Below are positions 27,011-35,604 of a stretch of 64,000 nt of DNA, in pieces. Location of the stretch: NCBI RefSeq assembly GCF_040215725.1, contig NZ_CP157967.1, positions 3,998,955 through 4,062,954 of the forward strand, written 5' to 3'. A program made the translations under genes and the position numbers. Source of the DNA: Rhizobium sp. ZPR4 (GTDB lineage: Bacteria > Pseudomonadota > Alphaproteobacteria > Rhizobiales > Rhizobiaceae). Position 1 is the first letter of the stretch. Each line of letters opens with the position of its first letter. Under the pieces are notes generated by a model, which saw nothing but the letters and a program-made list of their open reading frames with translations, was not told the origin of the DNA and did no database searches.

Positions 27011-27021
27011 GAGGCTATAAC

Positions 27022-27486
27022 ATGAGTGCTCCTAATGCGGCCTTGAATCTCGATGATACCGATCAGCGGATGCTCGCGTCGCTGGCGCGCAATGCGCGGA
27101 TATCCTTGAAAGAGCTTGCCGAAGCAGCCGGCCTCTCGTCGCCGAGTGCCGCGGAACGGCTGCGGCGGCTGGAAGAGCGGGGTATTATTTCAGCCTTCAC
27201 CGTCGATATCGCGCCGGAGGCCATCGGCTATCCGCTGCAGGCGATCGTTCGCATCCGGCCTCTGCCCGGCCAGTTGCATGTGGTCGAGCGGATTATTCAG
27301 GAGACGCCGGAGTTCATCGAATGCGACAAGGTCACCGGCGATGATTGCTTCATCGGGAGGCTGGTGGTGCGCTCCATGGGCGAACTCGATGGAATATTGG
27401 ACAAGATCACGGAACGCGCCGAGACGAATACCTCGATGATCAAGGCGACGCCCGTCAAGCGTCGGCTGCCGCCGCTTTCGCGCTAA
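27022..27486 (+). CDS. Lrp/AsnC family transcriptional regulator
   Basis: A 154-residue protein with an N-terminal winged helix (LDDTDQRMLASLARNARISL, then LAEAAGLSSPSAAERLRRLEERGII) and a C-terminal RAM/AsnC ligand-binding domain (FIECDKVTGDDCFIGRLVV). These regulators sense amino acids and usually control a nearby gene. Here the divergent target is the DMT transporter plus NIPSNAP pair, and an inverted repeat lies in between. It ends by a 4-bp convergent overlap with the GNAT gene. Confidence 0.93.
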   Translation: MSAPNAALNLDDTDQRMLASLARNARISLKELAEAAGLSSPSAAERLRRLEERGIISAFTVDIAPEAIGYPLQAIVRIRPLPGQLHVVERIIQETPEFIECDKVTGDDCFIGRLVVRSMGELDGILDKITERAETNTSMIKATPVKRRLPPLSR

Positions 27487-28376
27487 AATTCCGCCATCGG
27501 CGAGAGCATGAGCGGTCCGGCGATATCGTCCGCCGCTTTGCCGCGCACCATCAGCATCGTATAGCCCTCATAGGGCTCCAGCGACGCCTCGCAATCCAGG
27601 CGATCCGGAGAAAAGCAGATTTCGATACGCTCGGGTTCGATGTCGAGCGCAGACAGGATGGTTGTCAGTGAGGGGATGGCTGGCCCCACCACATCGAGAA
27701 TCCAGAAGGTGGCGCCGTCGAACGTCCACGCAACGACCGTGTCGTCAGCAAGCGCCGTCAGGCGGATCGCAGAGTTGAAAGAGGCATTCAGCAGAAACAT
27801 CTCCATCTGCCTGACAACGGCAAATCGGGTGGAGACCGGCTGCCGGTCTTGCAGCAGCGTCTTGACCATGTGCAGATCTTCAGGTGTTTCCAGCGAGAGC
27901 TGCCGGGCAGTCAAATCGGATTTCTGGGGCTTTGGCACTCGCGCGACGGAGATATGTTGCGGCAGGATGCGAAAGCCGTAACGCTCATAGAGCGCCGGCT
28001 TGTCGGTGAGCAGGAGATCGAGTTCGTAGCCTTCGGCTGCAGTTCGGGCAAAGGCGCGCTGCATGAGATCGCGATAGAGGCCTCGCTCGCGCCATTCTGG
28101 CCGGACCGCACCCGATTGATAGCCTGCTGCCTTGATGACACGGCCATTGATGACCATCGGCATGGAAAAGGCGCTGAAATTGGCGACGCAGCGCCCCTCG
28201 CTATCAAAGTAGCCGAAGGGCATGCTTGTCGGGTCCGGGCCGCCGAATTGGTCTTGAATGCTGACGTCGATCGAGAACGTGTCTTGCAACAGATCAACGA
28301 GGCTCGACCATGCGGCGCGATCAGCGAAATAATCCTGGCGCAGGGTCAGGCCAAGCGCTTGGGCAAGCTCCGGCAT
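27483..28376 (-). CDS. GNAT family N-acetyltransferase
   Basis: A 297-residue protein with an N-terminal acetyltransferase fold: INGRVIKAAGYQSGAVRPEW is followed by RERGLYRDLMQRAFARTAAEGY, the acetyl-CoA binding turn, and LLTDKPALYERYGFRILP. The C-terminal half is of the Eis-like or sterol-carrier type (LDVVGPAIPSLTTILSALDI), seen in two-domain GNAT proteins. The acceptor is unknown. The start codon overlaps the dut stop as TGATG; convergent overlap of 4 bp with the Lrp gene. Confidence 0.87.
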   Translation of the reverse strand: MPELAQALGLTLRQDYFADRAAWSSLVDLLQDTFSIDVSIQDQFGGPDPTSMPFGYFDSEGRCVANFSAFSMPMVINGRVIKAAGYQSGAVRPEWRERGLYRDLMQRAFARTAAEGYELDLLLTDKPALYERYGFRILPQHISVARVPKPQKSDLTARQLSLETPEDLHMVKTLLQDRQPVSTRFAVVRQMEMFLLNASFNSAIRLTALADDTVVAWTFDGATFWILDVVGPAIPSLTTILSALDIEPERIEICFSPDRLDCEASLEPYEGYTMLMVRGKAADDIAGPLMLSPMAEF

Positions 28377-28846
28377 CACACGCCGGTCGAGCCGAAACCG
28401 CCTGCTCCGCGCGTAGTTTCGCTGATCTCGGCAATCTCGGCGATACGCACCTGCATGACCGGCGCTATCACCATCTGCGCGATGCGCATGCCACGGGTGA
28501 TCTCGAACGGCTCCTCGCTGAGGTTGGCCAGCAGCACCTTCACTTCGCCGCGATAGTCGCTATCAATGGTTCCGGGCGAGTTCAGGCAGGTGATGCCATG
28601 CTTGAAGGCAAGCCCAGAACGCGGACGGATCTGCGCCTCGAAGCCTTCGGGGACTTCGAAGATAAAGCCTGTTGGAACGAGCACCCGAGTCCACGGTGCG
28701 ATCGTCAGCGTCGCACCGTCGTCGATGGCGGCACGCAGGTCCATACCGGCCGCGCCCTTGGTCTCGTAGGCGGGCAGTTCCAGGCCCTCGCCATGCGGCC
28801 GGCGAATGAGGTTCAAGGTCGGAGTGATATCGGTGTGAATGGTCAT
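28376..28846 (-). CDS. dut: dUTP diphosphatase
   Basis: Dut hydrolyses dUTP to dUMP and pyrophosphate, keeping uracil out of DNA and feeding thymidylate synthesis. The 156-residue trimeric enzyme shows all five motifs: [48 protein letters not shown] and the C-terminal [10 protein letters not shown]. It overlaps the GNAT gene downstream by a TGATG junction. Divergent from prfC, whose start lies 90 bp away. Confidence 0.97.
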   Translation of the reverse strand: MTIHTDITPTLNLIRRPHGEGLELPAYETKGAAGMDLRAAIDDGATLTIAPWTRVLVPTGFIFEVPEGFEAQIRPRSGLAFKHGITCLNSPGTIDSDYRGEVKVLLANLSEEPFEITRGMRIAQMVIAPVMQVRIAEIAEISETTRGAGGFGSTGV

Positions 28847-28936
28847 GCGGCAATAGTTTGCCTTCGAAAGCCGGAGTCAATTGCATTTGGAGCTTTGAGT
28901 CGCTAGATACGGCCGCAATTCACAGGATTCACACGC

Positions 28937-30520
28937 ATGGCCGAAAGTCTAGCCGAGGCGGTCTCCCGCCGCCGCACATTCGCTATTATCGCTCACCCGG
29001 ACGCGGGCAAGACGACGCTCACCGAAAAGCTGCTGCTGTTCGGCGGCGCCATTCAGCTCGCCGGCGAAGTCAAGGCGAAGAAGGATCGCATGCAGACGCG
29101 CTCCGACTGGATGAAGATCGAGCGTGAGCGTGGCATCTCGGTCGTCACCTCCGTCATGACCTTCGAATATGAAGGCAATGTCTTCAACATTCTCGATACG
29201 CCCGGTCACGAAGACTTCGCCGACGACACCTATCGCACGCTGACGGCTGTCGACGCCGCGGTCATGGTCATCGACGCCGCCAAGGGTATCGAGCCGCGGA
29301 CGCTGAAGCTGTTCGAAGTCTGCCGTATGCGCGACATCCCGATCATCACCTTCATCAACAAGATGGACCGCGAAAGCCGTGATCCCTTCGAGATTCTCGA
29401 TGAGGTCGAAGAGAAGCTGGCGCTGGATACGGCGCCGATCACCTGGCCGATCGGCCGCTCCAAGACCTTCTGCGGCTCCTATCATATTGCCGACAACACC
29501 GTGCGCGGTTCCGATACCGAGGTCGAGGCGACCAAGGTAAACGGCCCGCAGGCCGTTGCAGACCGGTTGCCGGAAAACGAGCGTCAGGCCTTCATCGACG
29601 AGACGGAACTGGCGATCGAGGCCTGCCGTCCTTTCGACCGGGAATCCTTCCTCGAAGGTCACATGACGCCGGTCTTCTTCGGCTCGGCGCTGCGCAACTT
29701 CGGTGTTCGCGATCTCATCAATGCGCTCGGCGCATTCGCGCCGCCGCCGCGCGACCAGGTCGCCGATATCAGAACGGTTCACGCCACCGACGACAAGATG
29801 ACGGCCTTCGTCTTCAAGATCCAGGCCAACATGGACCCGAACCACCGCGACCGCATCGCCTTTGCCCGCATCTGCTCCGGCAAGCTGGAGCGCGGCATGA
29901 AGGCGCGGCTGTCGCGCACCGGCAAGCAGCTCGGTCTCACAGCGCCGCAGTTCTTCTTCGCCTCGCAGCGCCAGCTCGCCGATACCGCCTATGCCGGCGA
30001 TGTCGTCGGCATCCCGAACCATGGAACGCTGCGCATCGGTGATACGTTGACGGAAGGCGAATCCCTCGTCTTCCAGGGCGTGCCGAACTTCTCACCGGAA
30101 ATCCTGCGCCGCGTTCGTCTCGAAGATGCGATGAAGGCAAAGAAGCTCAAGGAAGCGCTGCAGCAGATGGCCGAAGAAGGCGTCGTGCAGCTCTTCTCGC
30201 CGGAAGACGGGTCTCCCGCCATCGTCGGCGTGGTTGGCGCGCTGCAGCTCGACGTGTTGAAGGAGCGGCTGATGGCCGAATATGGCCTGCCGGTTTCCTT
30301 CGAAATGTCGCGCTTCTCCGTCTGCCGCTGGATCTCGGCTGACCAGTCCGCCGACCTCGAAAAGTTCGTCACCGCACGTCGTGGTGATATCGCCCGCGAT
30401 CTCGACGGCGATCCGGTCTTCCTCGCACAGGACGGCTTCTCGCTGCGCTACGAGGCCGAACGTTACCCGGCTATCAAGATGGTCGCCATCAAGGAATATC
30501 ACGCCGTCAAGGCGGCCTGA
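28937..30520 (+). CDS. prfC: Peptide chain release factor 3
   Basis: RF3 is a GTPase that removes RF1 or RF2 from the ribosome after termination. The 527-residue protein carries the G1 motif AHPDAGKTTLTEKLL, the switch region RERGISVVTSVMTFEY, DTPGHEDFADDTYRTLTAVD and NKMDRESRDP, followed by the domain II and III segments. The length is standard. It is monocistronic; a perfect 9-bp hairpin lies 14 bp after the stop codon and separates it from a convergent regulator gene. Confidence 0.97.
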   Translation: MAESLAEAVSRRRTFAIIAHPDAGKTTLTEKLLLFGGAIQLAGEVKAKKDRMQTRSDWMKIERERGISVVTSVMTFEYEGNVFNILDTPGHEDFADDTYRTLTAVDAAVMVIDAAKGIEPRTLKLFEVCRMRDIPIITFINKMDRESRDPFEILDEVEEKLALDTAPITWPIGRSKTFCGSYHIADNTVRGSDTEVEATKVNGPQAVADRLPENERQAFIDETELAIEACRPFDRESFLEGHMTPVFFGSALRNFGVRDLINALGAFAPPPRDQVADIRTVHATDDKMTAFVFKIQANMDPNHRDRIAFARICSGKLERGMKARLSRTGKQLGLTAPQFFFASQRQLADTAYAGDVVGIPNHGTLRIGDTLTEGESLVFQGVPNFSPEILRRVRLEDAMKAKKLKEALQQMAEEGVVQLFSPEDGSPAIVGVVGALQLDVLKERLMAEYGLPVSFEMSRFSVCRWISADQSADLEKFVTARRGDIARDLDGDPVFLAQDGFSLRYEAERYPAIKMVAIKEYHAVKAA

Positions 30521-30534
30521 TGTCGGAGACTGCA

Positions 30535-30557
30535 GCCACAGGCAATCGGCCTGTGGC
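30535..30557. terminator. Hairpin between convergent prfC and XRE regulator genes
   Basis: Perfect arms GCCACAGGC and GCCTGTGGC with the 5-nt loop aatcg. There is no U-tract, but the position between two convergent stop codons suggests a bidirectional transcription end. Confidence 0.6.
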
Positions 30558-30558
30558 A

Positions 30559-31386
30559 TCACCCTTCGGCTGCGTTCATCAGCGCGGCGTAACATGTCTC
30601 CGTGGCGTCATCGAGCGGAAACATGCATTCGACCCGCAACTCCTGGGTCGTGATCATCTGCGGCGTTCCGACTGTCGTCACCAGTGAGAAGAATTCCAGA
30701 ACATGCCCGTCCTTCACGAAGGACAGGGGGATCACTGGCGCATTCTCGATCGCCGGCGATGTCTGCCATTCGGCGTTCACGTCAGGGTAGGCGAGCAGGC
30801 TATCGATAAGCTCCTTCGTCCGTGCGTCGATGACGCGACCGACCGACTCGCGGAAAACACGCCCCATAAGGCTTTCGGCCGTCTTCTCCCAATCCGGAAT
30901 GAAGGGCCGCATGCCTAACGGATCGAACATCAGATGCAGGAGATTGCGCGGCTTCGGGCGTGCGTCCATATCGGTGAAGTGACCGAAGAAGCGCAGCGTC
31001 GCATTGTTGGTCATCAGGACATTCCAGTAGCGGTCCATCACGATGGCGGGGAAGGGCTCGTGCTGAAGCAGCATGCGCTTGAGTGCGTTGCTGACGCCCT
31101 GCATCTCCTGATCGTCAAAGCTTCCTTCGGAGTAGATCGGCGCATAGCCGGCGGCGAGTAGCAGCGTGTTGCGCTCGCGGAACGGCACGTCCAGGGCATC
31201 GGCGAGCCGCAGGACATTCTGGCGGCCGGGCGTACTCCTGCCGCTTTCGATAAAGCTGATCTGCCGCTGCGAAATGCCGGTATCGAGGGAGAGCTCGAGC
31301 TGGCTCTTGCCGCGTGTGTCGCGCCATGCGCGCAGCTGCGGTCCGAGCTCGTTCGACAATCTCGGTTCGGCGCGAAGGGAACTCAT
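30559..31386 (-). CDS. XRE family regulator with MmyB-like ligand-binding domain
   Basis: A 275-residue protein: N-terminal helix-turn-helix (LRAWRDTRGKSQLELSLDTG, then ISQRQISFIESGRSTPGRQN) and a long C-terminal domain of the MmyB type (AIVMDRYWNVLMTNNATLRFFG, LLHLMFDPLGMRPFIPDW), thought to bind fatty acid-like or other small ligands. The start at 31386 follows the family start; a longer frame to 31428 has no ribosome site. An NTF2-like gene lies 69 bp upstream on the same strand, with an 8-bp hairpin between them, so the two may form an attenuated unit. Confidence 0.9.
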   Translation of the reverse strand: MSSLRAEPRLSNELGPQLRAWRDTRGKSQLELSLDTGISQRQISFIESGRSTPGRQNVLRLADALDVPFRERNTLLLAAGYAPIYSEGSFDDQEMQGVSNALKRMLLQHEPFPAIVMDRYWNVLMTNNATLRFFGHFTDMDARPKPRNLLHLMFDPLGMRPFIPDWEKTAESLMGRVFRESVGRVIDARTKELIDSLLAYPDVNAEWQTSPAIENAPVIPLSFVKDGHVLEFFSLVTTVGTPQMITTQELRVECMFPLDDATETCYAALMNAAEG

Positions 31387-31455
31387 CCTGCAAAGCCTCG
31401 CTTCGTTCGTTTGATGTGGCGGGGCCATATTGGGCAGCCCCGCCTGCTTCGGTTC

Positions 31456-31848
31456 TTATGAGAAAGCGACCGGCCCGACCGAGCCGTACCAATGGCGTAC
31501 TTTCGTCGGGTCTGCCTCGTCCATGTAGAAGAAATGCGTCATGACCGGTTTGACCACCGGCTGGGTGCGGTCATTAGGGGTCATGGTCACGGTTCCTCTG
31601 AACACTTTCAGCGATCCGGCGTCCCAATATTCGGTGACATCGTGCAATGCCGTGAAGCCGGTATCGATGAAGGCGCGCAGGTTCTGGCGAATGGTCTCGC
31701 GCCCCTTCCAGTCGGCAATGCCGAGATTGCATGTGGCGTCTTCCGCCAGGCAATCAAAGCCTTCGCCGAAGGTCTTGTCGTCGATTTCCCGCCAGAAGGC
31801 GAGCAGCCATTGCGGGGCTTCTTTCTTGGTGAATGACATGGTCGTCAT
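31456..31848 (-). CDS. NTF2-like (SnoaL-type) protein
   Basis: A 130-residue cone-shaped alpha+beta protein: WLLAFWREIDDKTFGEGFDCLAED, WKGRETIRQNLRAFIDTGF and KPVMTHFFYMDEADPTKVRHW fit the nuclear transport factor 2/SnoaL-like fold used for small-molecule isomerases and binding proteins. The start at 31848 is set by AGGAG six bases upstream. It precedes an XRE regulator gene on the same strand. The substrate is unknown. A perfect inverted repeat (31990-32006) lies about 140 bp upstream. Confidence 0.8.
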   Translation of the reverse strand: MTTMSFTKKEAPQWLLAFWREIDDKTFGEGFDCLAEDATCNLGIADWKGRETIRQNLRAFIDTGFTALHDVTEYWDAGSLKVFRGTVTMTPNDRTQPVVKPVMTHFFYMDEADPTKVRHWYGSVGPVAFS

Positions 31849-32152
31849 GGAATTCTCCTGAGCTTGCCGTTCGAGTGACGTCGTGGCCATCGACGTCATG
31901 CCGGGCTAAAGCTCTCTTTCGTTGAAGGGCTAAAAGCTCTTCCTGCAAGAAGATGGTCTTTAGATACTCCAGGGCGAATGCCGTTCTCAATTACATGCGA
32001 TGTAATGAAAGCCCGGCCAATCATGCCTCAAGCCGACGTGATCGGTTCGGATGCGTTTCGTTTTGGAATAGTGCCTTCGCGATGTTCCATCCGATATAGC
32101 GCTATGCCATAGTGCCGCCCCGGGGTCCCCTCGATCAGAACGAGCAGCTTTC
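31849..32152. other. Divergent promoter region (NTF2-like gene / binding-protein gene)
   Basis: About 300 bp with starts of divergent genes on both sides. It contains a perfect inverted repeat ATTACAT-gcg-ATGTAAT at 31990-32006, a likely binding site for a dimeric regulator. I see no hairpin with a U-tract and no further gene. Confidence 0.5.
31990..32006. promoter_or_regulatory. Inverted repeat, candidate operator
   Basis: ATTACAT (31990-31996), spacer gcg, ATGTAAT (32000-32006): a perfect 7+3+7 palindrome in the divergent intergenic region. The XRE regulator encoded two genes away is one candidate ligand; nothing in the sequence proves it. Confidence 0.4.
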
Positions 32153-33178
32153 ATGATAAGATTTCTTGCGGTTCTTGCTCTGGCCTTTGTTGGCCTGATG
32201 CCGGTCGCAGCCGAGGCGCGAATCATCACCGATGCGGCTGGACGCACGGTGTCGGTGCCGGACAAGATCAACCGCATTCTGGTGGCCGGGCCGCCGGCAA
32301 CCGCGTTGGTCTACGTGCTGGCGCCTGAAAAGCTGGTGGGCTGGGTTCACGCGCCCGATGACGCCGCCAAGGCCTATCTGCTGCCATCGGTGCGGGCGCT
32401 GCCCACCATCGGGCGCCTGACGGGCAAGGACGGCACGATCAGCGCGCAGGCGGTCATCGATGCCAAGCCTGACATCATCCTCGATGCCGGCACGGTCGAC
32501 CCAACCTACAAGGCTCTGGCCGACAAGGTGCAGTCTCAAACGCATATCCCCTATGTCCTGGTCGATGGCAGCTTTGCCCGCACCGCCGATACGCTTCGCG
32601 ATCTCGGCGCCCTGATCGGCGTCAAGGATCGCGCCGACAAACTTGCCGACTACGCCGATTCGGCGATCAAGGATCTGAACGAAAAGCTGGCGACGCTGCC
32701 GAACGATCCGCGCCCGCGCGTTTATTACGGCCGCGGCGCCGATGGTCTGGAAACCGGGCTCTCCGGCTCTATCAACCTCGAAATTCTCGATGCCGTGGGC
32801 ACGATGAATGTCGCCGCTGCCGCCGGCAAAGGTGGGCTCACCAAGGTCACGCCGCAGCAGGTCGTCGGTTGGAATCCGGATATCATCATCGCCGAGAACC
32901 CCAGTTTCGCGGCTTCGGTAAAGAGCGATCCACAATGGGCTGCGATCAAAGCCGTCAAGGATGGCAAGATCTTCGTGCCGCCATCCTTGCCCTTCGGCTG
33001 GTTCGATTCCCCACCCGGCGTCAATCGGCTGCTCGGCGTGCGCTGGATGGAGAAGCTGCTCTATCCGAAGCTCTTCCGCAGCGACTTTGCCGATGACGTG
33101 AAGCAGTTCTACAAGCTGTTCTATCAGGTCGATCTGACCGATGATCAGCTGACGACCCTGCTGAAGGGCCTGAAGTAA
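32153..33178 (+). CDS. Periplasmic binding protein of a Fec/Btu/Mol-type ABC transporter
   Basis: A 341-residue exported protein: signal peptide [20 protein letters not shown] cleaved near AEA, then [20 protein letters not shown], the start of the class III binding fold for iron chelates, cobalamin or molybdate, with [15 protein letters not shown] and [19 protein letters not shown] later. No permease or ATPase gene lies nearby, so it is an orphan or serves a transporter elsewhere. It is followed at 23 bp by trmO, and a molybdate-binding TOBE-domain gene is next in convergent orientation, which raises the possibility of an oxyanion ligand. Confidence 0.85.
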   Translation: MIRFLAVLALAFVGLMPVAAEARIITDAAGRTVSVPDKINRILVAGPPATALVYVLAPEKLVGWVHAPDDAAKAYLLPSVRALPTIGRLTGKDGTISAQAVIDAKPDIILDAGTVDPTYKALADKVQSQTHIPYVLVDGSFARTADTLRDLGALIGVKDRADKLADYADSAIKDLNEKLATLPNDPRPRVYYGRGADGLETGLSGSINLEILDAVGTMNVAAAAGKGGLTKVTPQQVVGWNPDIIIAENPSFAASVKSDPQWAAIKAVKDGKIFVPPSLPFGWFDSPPGVNRLLGVRWMEKLLYPKLFRSDFADDVKQFYKLFYQVDLTDDQLTTLLKGLK

Positions 33179-33201
33179 CCGCAGGGATCAGGGAGGCATT
33201 C

Positions 33202-33732
33202 ATGGTTCGGGAAAACGAAATTCGCGAAAACGAGGTGGCTGTCGAACCGCCCGCAGCCTCGGATGCCGGTCTCACATTCATCGGCCGCATCTCCACACCC
33301 TGGACATCGCGCATGGAGACGCCACGGCAGGGCAGGCATGACGGCCCGATCTGCCGGATCGAGATCTTCGAACCCTGGGTGCCGGCACTGAAGGGGGTGG
33401 ATGTCTTCGAGCGGCTGGAAGTTCTCTATTGGCTGGATCGGTCTCGGCGGGACCTCGTGCTGCAAAGCCCGGCCAGCAATGGCAAGGTGCATGGCACCTT
33501 CTCGCTGCGCTCACCCGTTCGGCCCAATCCCATTGGTACGTCCATCGTCAAGCTGGAAGCCGTCGAGGGTCCCGTGCTGCTGGTGCGCGGCCTCGATTGC
33601 CTGGACGGCACGCCGCTGCTCGATCTGAAGCCGGATCGCACTCTATTCAAACCGATCGCGCCGCCGCAGCCCGGAGATTTCCAGACCGGCGACGGCGAAA
33701 CCGCGCATTACTGCCAGAAGCGCGATGCTTAG
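33202..33732 (+). CDS. trmO: tRNA m6t6A37 methyltransferase TrmO (TsaA family)
   Basis: TrmO adds the N6-methyl group to t6A at position 37 of threonine tRNAs. The 176-residue protein shows [60 protein letters not shown] and [11 protein letters not shown], the UPF0066/TsaA signature. Many genomes carry TsaA-like paralogues beside metal transport genes, so a role other than tRNA modification is possible. GGGAGG before the ATG supports the start. It lies 23 bp after the binding-protein gene, and a family B palindrome follows its stop. Confidence 0.85.
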   Translation: MVRENEIRENEVAVEPPAASDAGLTFIGRISTPWTSRMETPRQGRHDGPICRIEIFEPWVPALKGVDVFERLEVLYWLDRSRRDLVLQSPASNGKVHGTFSLRSPVRPNPIGTSIVKLEAVEGPVLLVRGLDCLDGTPLLDLKPDRTLFKPIAPPQPGDFQTGDGETAHYCQKRDA

Positions 33733-33741
33733 ATTGTTTTA

Positions 33742-33787
33742 CGCAATTCCGGACGGAAAACCGCTGCGCGCTTTTCCTGGAACTGCG
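33742..33787. repeat. Palindromic repeat, family B, copy 1
   Basis: Outer arms GCAATTCCGGACGGAAAA and its imperfect complement enclose CCGCTGCGCG. Related copies are at 38966-39009, 45047-45090 and 49843-49886. It occupies the whole gap between the convergent trmO and Mop genes and may act as their common transcript end. Confidence 0.75.
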
Positions 33788-33997
33788 TTAGTCGACAGCG
33801 ACCATGACGTCGGATGCCTTGATGACGGCATAGGCCGAAGATCCTACCGTCAAGCCCAGCTCGTCGACGGCCTCGTTGGTGATCGAGGAAGTCACGATCG
33901 AGCCGTTGCCGATATCGATGCGGACATGCGCGGTCGTCGCACCCTTGGTGACTTCGACGACCTTGCCTTTGAGGCGGTTTCTTGCGCTGATTTTCAT
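33788..33997 (-). CDS. Mop-type molybdate-binding TOBE domain protein (molbindin)
   Basis: A 69-residue single TOBE/Mop domain: MKISARNRLKGKVVEVTKGA, then HVRIDIGNGSIVTSSITNEA and VGSSAYAVIKASDVMVAVD. Such small proteins form hexamers that store molybdate or tungstate in the cytosol. The ribosome site GGGAGACTATCC precedes the ATG at 33997. The gene is convergent with trmO. Its neighbourhood with an orphan periplasmic binding protein suggests, but does not prove, a shared link to oxyanion metabolism. Confidence 0.9.
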   Translation of the reverse strand: MKISARNRLKGKVVEVTKGATTAHVRIDIGNGSIVTSSITNEAVDELGLTVGSSAYAVIKASDVMVAVD

Positions 33998-34069
33998 GGA
34001 TAGTCTCCCTTGTGATGCGCGCGACCTTATCGCCTCAACCGGCAATGGGCTACCGAAATCCTGTTCGCC

Positions 34070-35584
34070 CTATTCCCCGCGCGGAAACCGCTGGTTCTCC
34101 TCCAGCACGTTGAGATCCATGTGGTTGCGCATGTAGCGCTCCGAGGCCTTCTGCAGTGGCTGGTAGTCCCAGGGATAATAGGCGCCGTTACGCAGGGCGG
34201 TGTAAACAACCCATCGCCGTGCCTGGCTTTCGCGCACGGCAGCGTCGAAGCTTGCAAGGTTCCAGCGTGTCATGGCCTGCGCCGTCAGCCGGTTCAGCGT
34301 TTCCGCATAGGCCGGGTCACTGGCCAGGTTATTAAGCTCCTTCGGGTCCTCGGCGATATTGAAGAGCATCGGCGGGTCCTTCTCGCAAAGGGTCAGCTTG
34401 TAGTGGCCGTCGCGTAAGGCAACGAGCGGCGCTTCGGAGCCCTCCGCGGCATATTCCATCGGCACGGGACTCCGGCCTCCGGTTCCAAGAGCCAGCGGCG
34501 TCAGGTCCTCGCCATCGGTCCAGCGACGCAGCGAGGCAATGTCGATGCCGGCAAGGGCGGCTAGCGTCGGCGTCACGTCCAGCGTCGAAACCGGCTGGTC
34601 GATCCGCTTCGGCTGCCAGCCGGGGGCTGCGATCATCAGCGGCACGCGAGCCGAGCCCTCGAAGAAGTTCATCTTGAACCAGAGCCCGCGCTCGCCGAGC
34701 ATGTCGCCATGGTCGGAGACGAAGAGGATGATAGTGTTGTCGGCCATACGGCCGCGCTCGAGCGTTTCGAGAATCTCGCCGATCTTTTCGTCGACATAGG
34801 AGATGTTGGCGAAATAGCCGCGCCGCGCCCGGCGGATCTGCTCCGGCGTGATGTCGAAAGCGGTGTGGTCGCACGCCTTCATCAGCCGCTGCGAATGCGG
34901 GTCCTGCTGATCGAAGGGAATCTCGCCAACCTCAGGGTCGAGCGCCGGGCAATCCTCATAGAGATCCCAGAAACGGCGGCGCGCGACATAGGGGTCGTGC
35001 GGATGCGTGAAGCTGACGGTCAGGCACCAAGGCCGTTCGTCTTGGCGGCGGGAGAGGTCGTAGAGCTTGCGGGTCGCATGATAGGCGACCTCGTCGTCAT
35101 ACTCCATCTGGTTGGTGATCTCGGCAGTGCCCGCGCCGGTCACCGAGCCGAGATTGTGATACCACCAGTCGATGCGCTCGCCGGGCTTGGTATAGTCGGG
35201 CGTCCAGCCGAAATCGGCGGGATAAATGTCCGTCGTCAGGCGCTCCTCGAAGCCGTGCATCTGGTCCGGGCCGACGAAGTGCATCTTGCCCGACAGCGCC
35301 GTTTGATAGCCGGCGGCGCGAAGGTGATGGGCAAAGGTCGGAATGTCCGAGCAGAATTCGGCGGCATTGTCGTAGACGCGGGTGCGGCTCGGCAGTTGCC
35401 CGGACATGAAGGAGGCGCGCGCCGGCGCACAGAGCGGGCTTGCCGTATAGCTATTGGCAAAGCGCACGGAGCGCTTCGCCAGCGCCTTCAGGACCGGCGC
35501 ATGCAGGAAATCGGCCGGGCCGTCGGGAAAGAATGTCCCGTTGAACTGATCGACCATGAGGATGAGGATATTCGGGCGGGACAT
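34070..35584 (-). CDS. betC: Choline-sulfatase
   Basis: BetC hydrolyses choline-O-sulfate to choline and sulfate, supplying choline for glycine betaine synthesis and acting in sulfur and osmotic stress metabolism. The 504-residue alkaline phosphatase-superfamily sulfatase has the metal site ILILMVDQFNGTFF, the formylglycine motif SPLCAPARASFMSGQ (C-x-P-x-R), FVSDHGDMLGERGLW and the C-terminal choline-sulfatase domain (AMTRWNLASFDAAVRESQAR). It lies 20 bp downstream of the ChoX-type binding protein gene; a LysR gene is divergent from that pair. Confidence 0.95.
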   Translation of the reverse strand: MSRPNILILMVDQFNGTFFPDGPADFLHAPVLKALAKRSVRFANSYTASPLCAPARASFMSGQLPSRTRVYDNAAEFCSDIPTFAHHLRAAGYQTALSGKMHFVGPDQMHGFEERLTTDIYPADFGWTPDYTKPGERIDWWYHNLGSVTGAGTAEITNQMEYDDEVAYHATRKLYDLSRRQDERPWCLTVSFTHPHDPYVARRRFWDLYEDCPALDPEVGEIPFDQQDPHSQRLMKACDHTAFDITPEQIRRARRGYFANISYVDEKIGEILETLERGRMADNTIILFVSDHGDMLGERGLWFKMNFFEGSARVPLMIAAPGWQPKRIDQPVSTLDVTPTLAALAGIDIASLRRWTDGEDLTPLALGTGGRSPVPMEYAAEGSEAPLVALRDGHYKLTLCEKDPPMLFNIAEDPKELNNLASDPAYAETLNRLTAQAMTRWNLASFDAAVRESQARRWVVYTALRNGAYYPWDYQPLQKASERYMRNHMDLNVLEENQRFPRGE

Positions 35585-35604
35585 GCTGGTGTCTTTCTTG
35601 AAAC

